NCBI RefSeq assembly: GCF_007655135.1
Contig: NC_045131.1
Location: 13,562,001-13,626,000, forward strand
DNA from: Punica granatum
Lineage: Eukaryota > Streptophyta > Magnoliopsida > Myrtales > Lythraceae
Direction of reading: 5' to 3'
DNA length: 64,000 bases
Under the pieces are notes generated by a model. It was given only the letters and a program-made list of their open reading frames with translations, had not been told where the DNA came from and did not search any database. A program made the translations under genes and the position numbers. Below are positions 32,673-43,031 of this stretch, piece by piece. Position 1 is the first letter of the stretch. Every line of letters begins with the position of its first letter.

Positions 32673-35559
32673 ATGGACATTGATAACCCCCATGAAGATA
32701 ATGAAAGCAGTGGACACGTTTCCCCAGTGAAAGAAAATGGCCATCTCCCACCAGTCTCACCGGATACCTCCGGTGAGGGTTTTCCTTATGCGCCTGAGAA
32801 CTTTCCTAACCCAGGAGACAACTGGAGGTGGAGGGTGGGGAAGAGAGTGGCCATTACAGGCAACTACTATCGCGATCGGTACCTCTATGCTCCCAAGAGT
32901 CTGAAACATCTTCTTCCTCGTAACAACTTGGGTGCAAATCATGGATTTGCAAGCAAGCCTGCAGTCGAACGCTTCATTAAGGCCGAATTTCCTGATGCTG
33001 ATTTGAATGCGTTCTTTGCATCTTTCAGCTGGAAGATCCCTTCAAAGAAACTCCTGTTAGCAAATGGTGAGCCTTGACCCAAAATTTTTTCCTTATTGTC
33101 TTTCTTTTTCATTTTTCCTACATGTTAGCAAAGTCTTGGGTTCGAGAAAATTCACGCTGGGAGAGCTTTACCCCTTAGTGGGTCGATCCGGTTCCACTGG
33201 ATTAGTCAGGGCCCAATTGGGCTTTCAAATACCAGGATTCACTCCGAAAAAAAATAATAATAATAATGAAATGTAGCATTTTCGATGTTGCTTTTATTCA
33301 AGTTTGAAAAGTGTGCACCATTAATGGAGTAAGGGGTTTGATTCTGTTTGAGAGATGGTTCTGAGAGGATACGAGTATTCTTTCTTTTAGTCAAGACGTA
33401 GTGTTACTGTATGCAATATACATATGGTGGTATTGTAAACCAAATTTACTTCTTGGTCGTCCCCAGATTCTTTATAACTTAGAAAAGACTGTGAGCGTCT
33501 TCTAATTATTATTATTTTTGAAAAACTAATGGCATTTTATTACAGCTTAGGAATGTAGTTGCTCATCTTTTTCTACATTTGCCCTGTATCATTCCACTTT
33601 TATCTACATATATGTATTTTCTACCTGCTTGGAGTCATTCAATGTGGAACAATTTCTAATATTGCTTACCCTCTTTTTCCACAATGTCTCTCATGACATC
33701 AAAACTTATTCTTGGTCACTTTCATCTAATTCTATAGGTATTCCCGATCGGCATACTTTCTTCATTGTACCTTGCAAAGAGAGCCCTGAGCCTTCCTCTT
33801 CAGATCCTGGCCCCTCCGGGTGTAAAGCCAAAAATAGGACATGCATCAGCTTAAGCTCTGAATCGGACCAAACAACTTTGCCATCAATGTCCTGTGATAT
33901 CTGCTGTTCTGAACCAGGTTTTTGCCGAGACTGCTGCTGCATACTCTGTTCCAAGACTGTAGATTCCTCGCATGGTGGTTATAGTTTCATCAAGTGTGAG
34001 GCCTTGATTGGTAAGGAGAACTCCATCTGTGGCCACCTGGCCCACCTTAACTGCGGGCTCCGTGCTTACACAGCAGGAACTGTGGGTGGAAGTATTGGAT
34101 TGGATGCGGAGTACTATTGCCGCCGCTGTGACTCGAGAACTGAACTGGTCTCCCATGTTACGAAGTTATATGAGACATGTAAGTCCATTGATTCTCAGGA
34201 TGAGGTTGAGAAGGTCTTGAACATGGGAGTCTCTGTCCTTCAAGGTTCACAGAAAACAAGTGCAAAATTGCTTCTGAGCAACATATATTCCGCTCTCTCA
34301 AAGGTATGATGGATCTTCCCCCCCTCTTTCTCTTTCTTTCTTTTAGGTAAGCATATTGTATTCCTAGCTTCCGCCACTGCCCCAAATGACCATTACATTT
34401 GATGTTTTAATATCAGCTCAAGCGCGGGAATTCTCTTGAAGAAATCTGGAGAGGAGAGAACTGCTTAGGTAATCCATTTTGCACAGTTTATTTCTTTTTT
34501 TCTTTTCCTTTTTCTGTTTTAGTTCCTTCATATTTTTTTCCTTTTACCATTTTTGGCTCTTTCATGTTATTCAAGTTGAAACATGTGGTATCTCCCACGT
34601 TTTTTTGTTTGTCCTGAGTTACTATGAATAAAAAAAGGGGGTTCAGGGTGGACGTAGATTATATTTCTGCATGTGTTGAAATATGTGAGATTATGATTGG
34701 ATAATGACCGACGGAATAGGTGTTCTGCATTTTGTCAAGTAACATTTGCAAGGTCTAATACAAGTTAAATGGGAAAAGATCTATAACCGAGCATATCTTT
34801 TGGGTGGATACTTTCAGTGGTTTTCTGCAAAGTAGAAACGTGCTTTTGCTTTGTTTCTCGGTTTCCTTTCTTGTACGGAAATAACTGAACCTCTGTTGAA
34901 ACTAACAGCATCCTCTCGCTCTCTCTCTCCTCTCTGTGTCTCATATAATTTGTTATTACCCAGATGAGACACGAACACCTTTTATCGTTTACAAGAGTAT
35001 TTACCATACGATCTTCATTCCCTTCCTTGGATTGGATGCAGTTGTTCCCATCTCCAGCAATGGTAGTAATCGTACCCTGCCCATAAAGAATGGCAGTCCC
35101 TGTCCAGATGATTTGGAAAATGAGAATTTAGCCGATGCCGCTGAACAGATAGGAGAGCCATCAAATGAGTCCACCCCTTTTAGGATCCATTACCAGAAGC
35201 TCGCTACTGAGATAACTAGGGTCCTCCAGGCAATGAGACAGGCACAGGAGTCTGAGTACAAAATGGCAGAGGAAAGGCTGCATGCTCAGAAGAATTACCT
35301 CCATAACCTGTACCAGCAGCTTGAGTACGAGATCTCTGAGCTAAGGGAACAAGGACTATCCAACGGCTCCAGTGGCTTGGTGAAGTCTGTGTCTAAAAGA
35401 AAGGATCAGATAAAGCGAGAGTACGAGAAACTCTTGGAGATGATGGAAGTGGCAAAGGGATTCGGAAGGACTTCGAAAGAGATTCTGAGGGAGCATTTCA
35501 GTTTGGGGTTGGAGGAAAACCATGCAGAGGTAATGGCTTTTCTTCAGAAAGCTGTTTGA
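32673..35559 (+). CDS. Oberon-like PHD finger protein, copy A2
   Basis: Exons are 32673-33066, 33738-34303, 34417-34468 and 35042-35559, giving 509 residues. The protein is nearly identical to A1. Differences include N for K at residue 11, S for N in the exon 2 spacer, SC for PC just before the PHD finger, GKEN for GEEN, and loss of two residues (STPFRIHYQ against STPFSGQIHYQ). All PHD zinc ligands, the N-terminal plant domain and the coiled coil are kept. The 5' UTR intron is predicted at 31890-32593. Such near-identity fits recent duplication of a functional gene. It is presumably nuclear, as for the Oberon family; the target histone mark is unknown. Confidence 0.85.
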
Positions 35560-38541
35560 TTTGAACTCGGTGTGGTTTCATCCTTCCTGGGGATTGCTCT
35601 TGCTTGTTGAAGTTGTATACGAGCTGGGTTATGCTGCATCCAGAAATTTCACATATTAGTCTTGGATTAGATCGAGTTGTCAATATATTGAGGCTGTGGT
35701 AAGCTAGAAGTAGGAGTGGGAAAATAGAGGGAAGATAGTCAAGCGATGGACTTGTTGGATCAAGAAATTATAGTTCTCAGCTTCTAGTGGCAAGCTATTC
35801 TCCTACCATGTATATGATGTGCTAGTGTTGGACAACTGCATTCGAACATTGATTCTTAGGCTAGGAACTGACGGATCGGAGTTGATCAGAGGTGACAGTT
35901 TTGATTCATTGACTGGGTTGCACCTCTTGTTTGTATAAGCATTGTTCATGAACTGCTTGTAATAGTAAGATAAAATGTGAATGATAGGGAGTAGTTTGCC
36001 CATTGAGTACCTGCTTCTCTGTTGTCTCTTGGCATCATTTTTGTTCGACCTAATCTGCCATGAAAAGGCAAGGTTGTGATGATACTCCTACAAGCATTCC
36101 GAAGCAAGCCCGAGCGAAAAAAAAGGTAGTTGTGGTGTAAAGAGGGGGTATACTGAGTATTATAGACCAGAAAAGCGACGACAGGGGACAATGCATTCCA
36201 TGGTGAAGAGTATATTTTATGGTGAAGGCCGGGAGCATTTTGCGACTTTAACAGCAATGTGTTTTCGCTTCGTGAGATCACGAAATATCAATTCAAACGA
36301 TACCTTTGATTACCTGTCGAGATCTAATCCATATCAGCAGGCAGAGGCGGAGAGATTGAGAGATGAGACAATTAGACTAAGAATCCAACCAGAAAGAGGT
36401 GAAATTTCTACCAAGGATGTCCGGGATACATCATCGTACATCTCAAGGGAAGATAAATAAATGGCCGTTGTTACGTGTTCCTGTGCAGTTACCAAACGTA
36501 AAAGAAATCGACACTGCATATGTCCGTGAAGACAATACCAGAATCGACATCGATCTTGGTTTTATGCATAATCTCAGGCTTTTGTAGACCATCTAAAACT
36601 GGAGCATGCTATCGATTTATAAAAGGATGATCACTAGCTAGTAAATTGTCTTGTGTATATATATATATATATATATATGCTGCATCTAATATATGTAAAG
36701 CTCTGTGCAGGCTCCAATTTTTTTTTTTTTAAGTTATCACATACAGCTGAATTAACGTGAAGTTTTGGTCCGTGTTCCAATTCAAAAGAGATAAGGGAAG
36801 CAAAACGATGGAATATCTGAAATCTTCTGCAGCAGACAGATAAGGGAACATCAAGCATTAATTATTACCCATGTAAAATGAAACATCAAGCATTATATAA
36901 AGATAATGATTTCTGGCCCCGCTATGGGACGGAGCGAATAGGGAGAACAGATTTCATCCAATTATAAGAATATTCGCTTGAAAATCCTTAATTACGAGAG
37001 TTTTATCTCTTAATGAGTTGACTTGACTCGACTCGAGTTGGATTAGTTAAGGAGCCATTAGATTTCTGAATATTAGTGAACACACTGAAAAAAAAAGTGT
37101 AACAAAATAAACAATAATAACATAAGAAAATTCAGTCAAAAATTAAATGATATGTAGAATATTATCTTATTGATTTTTTTTGTAATTATCAAGTTAAACT
37201 TTATTGATTTTCTTAATTATTAAGTAAGATTTTGGATCGATTCAACAATAATTAATAATATTACTATAATCTATACAAATATTGATCAATACAGTAGATA
37301 ATGAGATGAGTATATGCCGAGAATATTCGTCTATACGGTTGATACTTTGGTGAGTATCTGCGGAGAATGTTTATTTGGAAGACTCTTGTTGGGTGAAAAG
37401 AAGCTCTTCATCGTAGGAGCCACTGTTAATAATAATAATAATAATAACAACGACAACGAATATTAATATTCTTTAAATTTTTTCTATCCGTTCTATTTAT
37501 TAATAATGATAATAACAACATTGAATATTACAGGAGCAAAGGGCGATCGATCATGAGTTAGGATTTACCAAAAACGCTAATGTAAAAACTCAACATAGCT
37601 CGAGTAGAAGGCTCCCCGAGGAGGAGCCTGGTCATATATATATATATATATTATTGTTTTTATTTGGGATATTGAAATGGTCAATTGATTTTTTTTTTAG
37701 GTTCATCGATGCCTATAAATAGAGGCATATATCAAGACTATACTCGTCCTTTTATTCCCCTTTTTATGTTCTTATAACCCTTTGTTCTCTCAACAAAATT
37801 TCTTTTTTTTTTTTACTCGTGAACCTTGAAAATTCATTCATAACATGTAAAAATTACATAATAAGAGTACAAGTTAGAAACAAGATTACAATATAAAAAA
37901 TAATCGGATCATCCCAAACATATTACACAGAAGAATTGAAATGAAAAGCAAAGTAATATCTATCCGAGATTCCGATCAAAATTCTCTATCTCGCACATGG
38001 ACCCCGATAAACTAGGGAAGGGTCCTCAAGCCATATATCCATGTAAAAATCAGCCATCTGATTCTAAGATTCTGAAAAGATCTCAAAATCATAGCAAAGT
38101 AGGGGGTCTTGAACTGCAATTGAGTGCTAAAAACCAATCATGGAGGCGGACCACCAAATCAGACCAAAAGTCCCGGGCGAGGAAGGCAACAAACGCCGAC
38201 CAATCTAGCCAGTAGCATACCAGGAGCCGACCAATCCGGCATGCTGGGGAAGGCACTTGTAACAAGAGAGACAAAAGAGGAAGAGGCTGAGACATTTCGA
38301 CTGGAGGCCTCCTTGCCACCCATAATCCATTCGGATCCAAATCGGTCTAAAACGGGCCGAATCCAAACAGACCTGACCGGGTCGTATCCAACCCGACCAG
38401 AACTTGGTCGAAGCCAACCCGGCCCGGCCCGAACTCTACCAGATCTAGATGAGCATAGGCCGTCTCTCAGCGGAAGCATGGAAGTAGCAGTAGAATTGAA
38501 AGCAGAGGAGCAGCAATTCGGCCTCCTCCAGTGCAGTAATC
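35560..38541. other. Spacer after A2, no gene
   Basis: Copy of 17171-20036. About 130 bp near 36530-36660 is absent from unit 1 and ends in the long TA microsatellite. The TATA-like cctataaatagagg recurs near 37710. A frame at 37997-38215 matches the unconvincing one in unit 1. Confidence 0.5.
36656..36678. repeat. (TA)n microsatellite
   Basis: An uninterrupted TA run in the flank after A2; the unit 1 counterpart has only a short tatata. It is likely to be length-polymorphic. Confidence 0.85.
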
Positions 38542-38546
38542 GTATG

Positions 38547-38987
38547 TGATGCGGCAGAAGACATTGCAAATCGATACATTGAGAAAAACAAGTTCTAACG
38601 ACCCTGTCTCGAAGGAAACGACCTTCAGAGCACAACTCAGAGCCTTTGGCTGTAAAAAAAATGAGATTTAGGCCGAATTCCATTATTTAAGGCCTCAAAC
38701 GAGTATTTTTATGTTATTTGGGCGTTTTTGCAATTTTAGGAAAAGTTTATATCTTTCATGTAATTTAGGTGTTTTAATTCCTATTTAAGCATTGTAAAAC
38801 CCTAGGGTTAAAGACAGTTGTTTTGATCAATCAATAAAAATTGGAGCTTTTGTGCTCTTTGCCCAATTCTCGGATTTGATTCGAATTTGATGCCAATTTT
38901 CTAGGAATTCGAAGAATCAATAAGGATTGAAGGTCGTAGTTCCAATATTCTGCGAAATCAACGGTTTTGTGCGTGTACACTGCATCA
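38547..38987 (+). repeat. 5' LTR of the unit 2 element
   Basis: 441 bp, TGATGCGG...GCATCA. Near-identical to 20042-20494 apart from small indels. Confidence 0.88.
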
Positions 38988-39023
38988 GATGATATCAGAG
39001 ACAAGTTCGTTCTTGGATCAACG

Positions 39024-39398
39024 ATGCCGCCCCGAAGAACGGCTAATCAATGTCGTGTTGCGGAGGAGGATGAACTGGATCAGAGGATCGAGCAAATCAT
39101 TGATATTCGGCTGGTGGTGGTGCTGGAGCGTAGGTTGGACGTGGTTGTGGATCGCCTAGGCGAGAAGATGGGGGCGCAGATGGAGACCCGACAGGAGGTC
39201 GACCCTAGGCGCGGTCGAGTCCCTAATTCAACTGCAAACTTAGAGGAAATCGAGTATGATTCCAATTCTGAAGGGGACGCGACTTTGTTTTCTGAAGAGG
39301 ATCCGTCTGATGAAACATTTTTTGTAGCCGGAGGCGATGGAGAGGCTGAGTACCATGAGGATGACAACCTTTTCATCGCGATCGTGTTTCTGAATTGA
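39024..39398 (+). CDS. Gag-like first ORF of the unit 2 element
   Basis: 124 residues starting MPPRRTANQ 21 bp after the primer site. It has a basic start, a charged helix-like segment (EEDELDQRIEQI, later LERRLDVVVDRLGEKMG) and an acidic tail (EEIEYDSNSEGD). This resembles the N-terminus of plant Ty3/gypsy Gag and is too short for a complete Gag. It ends 4 bp into the next frame, so a frameshift may have split one longer original frame. The unit 1 copy has an early stop. A product could act only with proteins from a related autonomous element. Confidence 0.5.
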   Translation: MPPRRTANQCRVAEEDELDQRIEQIIDIRLVVVLERRLDVVVDRLGEKMGAQMETRQEVDPRRGRVPNSTANLEEIEYDSNSEGDATLFSEEDPSDETFFVAGGDGEAEYHEDDNLFIAIVFLN

Positions 39399-39889
39399 GT
39401 GACAATTCATTTACGCTTCAAGTCAATCGACGAAATCAAGATCTACTAATGAGAAGTTTCAGCTTCATGCCAGTATATCACATCGAAAACATATCATATG
39501 ATGAAACCAATCCCGTTTTCGATATACATCCAGATGAAGATCAAGAAGAAATTATAGAATTTGTATTTGATGATCAAAGAAAACCAACGTTCGTTGTCAA
39601 CAAATCCGTATTAAAGGATATTGGAGGTGATAAACTTTTTCATTATTGTGCTCAGATTGAGGATATTTTAGATGAAGAAATTTTCAATGCAAAGAAAGAT
39701 GCATGGATGCTTACGGTGCCGATTTCGGATGTTATTCAGTTGCCAAAATTGGTCGAAGTGCACGTGACTCAATCAAGAAAGCAAATATTCAGTGAAAGTG
39801 TTTATTGGCTAAGAAGTGTACGTAATTTTATGTACGAAAAATTAAGAAAAAGAGTTCGCAAGAGAAGAAGGCATTCAAGTGGCAAGTGA
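39395..39889 (+). CDS. Second ORF of the unit 2 element, function unknown
   Basis: The open frame of about 164 codons has no ATG at its very start. The first in-frame ATG is near 39449 (MRSFSFMP). The protein is acidic in its first half (FDIHPDEDQEEIIEFVFDD) and ends strongly basic (KLRKRVRKRRRHSSGK). It has no catalytic D-S/T-G, reverse transcriptase or zinc-knuckle motif. The acidic stretch resembles linker regions between gag and pol in gypsy elements, which suggests the element arose by internal deletion. In unit 1 the same frame has at least two stops (21085 and about 21277). Confidence 0.4.
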   Translation: MSDNSFTLQVNRRNQDLLMRSFSFMPVYHIENISYDETNPVFDIHPDEDQEEIIEFVFDDQRKPTFVVNKSVLKDIGGDKLFHYCAQIEDILDEEIFNAKKDAWMLTVPISDVIQLPKLVEVHVTQSRKQIFSESVYWLRSVRNFMYEKLRKRVRKRRRHSSGK

Positions 39890-39989
39890 GAAAGCAGCAG
39901 AATGGTATTAATCTTTCTATTCGTGAAGATCAAGGTGATAGTTCAGACGATGACAATTCGATGGCGAATTCTCTCCATCCAGGGGAGAA

Positions 39990-40407
39990 TGATGCGGCAA
40001 AAGACGTTGCAAATCGGTACTTAGAGAAAAATAGATTCTGACGACTCTGTCTCGAGAGAAACGGCCTCCAGAGCACAACTCATGGCCGTGAAAGACGAGA
40101 TTTAGGCCGAATTCTATTGTTTAGGGGCTTAAACGGGCATTTTTATGTTATTTGGGCGTTTTTACAATTTTAGGAAAAGTTTATGTCTTTCGTGTAATTT
40201 AGACGTTTTAATTTCTATTTAAGCATTGTAAAACACTAGGGTATTGTTTTGATCAATCAATTGGAGCTTTCGTGCTCTTTGCCCAATTCTCGGATTTAAT
40301 TCGAGTTTGATGCCAATTTCCTAGGAATTCGAAGAATCAATAGGGATTGAAGGTCGTAGTTTCGGTATTCTGCGGAATCAACGGTTCTATGCGTGTACGC
40401 TGCGTCA
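39990..40407 (+). repeat. 3' LTR of the unit 2 element
   Basis: 418 bp, TGATGCGG...GCGTCA, shorter than the 5' LTR through small deletions shared with 21498-21923. The deletions therefore predate the duplication. Confidence 0.88.
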
Positions 40408-40412
40408 GTATG

Positions 40413-42090
40413 GAGCTTCTAGACCACTATATCTAGTATCAAGCATCCACCAATGTCGAAGTCTTCATGGCAAGAGCTCACCATAACATAACACCATGTC
40501 GTAGGTAGGAAATTGCTGTGGACCTCGGCAAAATCCAATAGAGAGATTCGATTGTGAAAGGCTGGAGGAGCAGCGTAGGGAGGAGGCGGACCAGCCGATG
40601 AAGTAGAAGTCGCCACTGGGAGGAGGGGAAGGAAGAGGAAACGCTGGAAAGAGGGAGGAGAGGAGGAGCGAACAAGGCCGCTCGGCAAAAGCCACCAACA
40701 AGGTGGTGGAAGGGAGAAGATCAATCACAAGTGAGTAGGATGGTGGGGTCCTCTCATCGGGAGCGCATGCAGGTAGCCGATGCGCGTGGTCGGAGCCGCA
40801 AGCATCGCCTGGAGAGGCAAATCTGATCCCTATATAAGGTCCTCTACAATCATCTCAATTGTCAGATATTTAGGCGGTCTCATTTCAATTGCCCAAATCG
40901 AGGAGTTGTTAACCATTATGATACCATATACTTCATGGCACAAACTCCTAAGCACGAACAAGATGGTTGGAAAGCAAGCGACCTTGGTTTAGGGGTAGCC
41001 GTTTAGGAGGCCTTCAAGCCCCTGATTTCGAGATCTCGAAATCCAAAGGCTTGGGTCTTGGCCTTGGCCACTAGCCACCAGCTCAAGGTCGTCGGTGGCT
41101 TTAGGAGTTGCTACCGACCTCAAGAGTAGGGGCAGTGTCTGCTGGAACAAAAACCTTGCCAACGACGATCATTCCCCCCCGATCCAAGGTCAATGGCAAC
41201 TTCAAATGCCACCACCAACCTAGGTCAGAGAGTGGTAGCCATGGGCAAGGTCCTCGCCATCCCCTTACTCTAGCGGTTCTTCAATTTTTTTTTTCATATT
41301 CTTCTTATAAAAGGTACTCACAGTTTGGCTAACTGTGATTGATGATAGAGATTTAAAAGTTTATTAACAAAATAAATTTGATTTGGTTCGACATTTTTCG
41401 AGCGAATCCAATTGAAAAATTATTAGGGACAGGGTTTTTGGGCCCGACACAGAGTGGGCTACACAGGTCCACCCGTCCCAGTAAGTTGCGAAGCTCAGTT
41501 GGCTTGAGTAAGGCATGGCGGTGCCTTGGGCACTGTGTAATTCGAGATTGCGTTCTTGATTTATAGACTGAGAATATATCGAGAATCACTCCAAGTAAGG
41601 TAACACATATGTTTATGATTTGATATAAATACCGAGGTACATTAACTATTTATAGATTATGCACCATTTGCTCTCGCAATAATTCTGATTGAATTAAGCA
41701 TCGGAGAAGGAAGTCATGCCACCATCCCATCCTCCCATTTTACAGATTGTTCGAGAACATAAGGACTTTAAGTGAATTCAACTCGATTCACGGATCCGTA
41801 ACAAAAATAAATCCCAAGAGAATCAATGCGATGTCAACTTCTTGGCTCTATCATTTCATTAAAATGAATTATTATCAAACTTCTTCTCAATCGATCATGA
41901 CTTAATGTGGGATTTATTACTTTTATTTCGTTTGAAATTATTTAAAACCGGTTCGGTCCGATTAACCGAACCAAACATAACAAGCAGCTGAGGCAACTTC
42001 GTTTGGGCAAATGAAGCAGAAGTCCTCGTTCAAGAACCGAATCGGACGGTTCGCCGTGCATACTCGCATCATATGATTAAAGTCCTAAGT
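40413..42090. other. Spacer between the LTR element and B2, no gene
   Basis: Copy of 21929-23440. Positions 41001-41173 are an extra ~173 bp inserted into ggggtagcc/ccccgatcc relative to unit 1. It is GC-richer and of a type (ggccttggccactagcc) that looks like dispersed repeat DNA. No frame is convincing. Confidence 0.45.
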
Positions 42091-42097
42091 GGGAAAA

Positions 42098-42268
42098 CCG
42101 ACCGGAGCTCCGACAGTTAGCCCAGACAGAGCGGCTGAAGATGCGGGGCACGCGCAGCCTTCCGAGCTTCGTGCTGTATGGGAGCCAACCGAGGAAGCGC
42201 CCCGCGAGGAACTCACGTCGTAATGGACCGTGATGTTCCTCTTCTTGGTGGACGGCTTGGACCTTCAC
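42098..42268 (-). pseudogene. HSP20-like exon 1 remnant upstream of B2
   Basis: Near-identical to the B1 remnant: the start codon is GTG (42266-42268) with the same frameshifting deletion, and homology to the HSP20-like upstream region continues to about 42400 with a small deletion (ctcctcgaggcgtgg). It is head-to-head with PHD gene B2. Confidence 0.75.
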
Positions 42269-43031
42269 GGCGGTTCTTGAACCAGAGGGCGCCGGGCAGC
42301 AGTCTCCCTTGCTCCCCTCTCCTCGAGGCGTGGACCTCAGAATCAAGAGGAAAGTGAGAGATACCCAGTTGAAAGGGTCTGGCCGAATTCTTGCAGCCCC
42401 TACAAAAAAAGAAGGTGATAATTTTCATTTCTGGGGTGGGGTTCCTGTTACATGCATATCTCTGGCTTTGGCGTAGTTAGTGAATGCTATGAATTCTCTC
42501 GATGCATTTGGGTTTTGATCAAACGAGCCCCCGAATCTTGGGGGGCAGCTCCCTGCGTTGCCCCCTGTCTTGTCTCCATTCCTGCCCGAATGGAAGTCAT
42601 TTGATTGGAACACCCGATGCTTAAATTGAACGCTGTCATGCATGTATGTATAAGGTTGGGAGAATGAATTAGGACAAGGGAAATGATTAAATTCTGATTT
42701 CAGAAGGTTGGCATGATCTGATCTCGTAAGGATATCTCTAGTAGTTGATCTTACTTCGTCGAAGTTAATACGATATTGTGCATGTTCGATATTCCGGGTT
42801 TTTGGATAAGTAGATAGTTGCTCCTACAGATAGGGAATTTATATAGTGTCGCGGTGTAGGAAAATATCAGGTGAGGCAACGGTCTCGGAAGATGGTAAAA
42901 GAATCTAGCATCTGCTTTATATTTTTGCTTGTTTTGTGTGTGTGCAGTTTTGTGATCGTGCTACCCGCCTATAGAGTATAAGGTGCTCGGTAAAGTTGAC
43001 CTGTTCCGATAACTCATGGTATGACGTGAAA

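Larger units (their letters stand above)
38542..40412 (+). mobile_element. Non-autonomous LTR retrotransposon, unit 2 copy
   Basis: The LTRs are 38547-38987 and 39990-40407, flanked by a perfect 5 bp target duplication GTATG (38542-38546 and 40408-40412). The primer site tgatatcagagac (38990-39002) is tRNA-Met type, and the purine tract aggggagaa precedes the 3' LTR. Two overlapping frames fill the ~1 kb interior, without pol. It is better preserved than the unit 1 copy. Confidence 0.9.
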
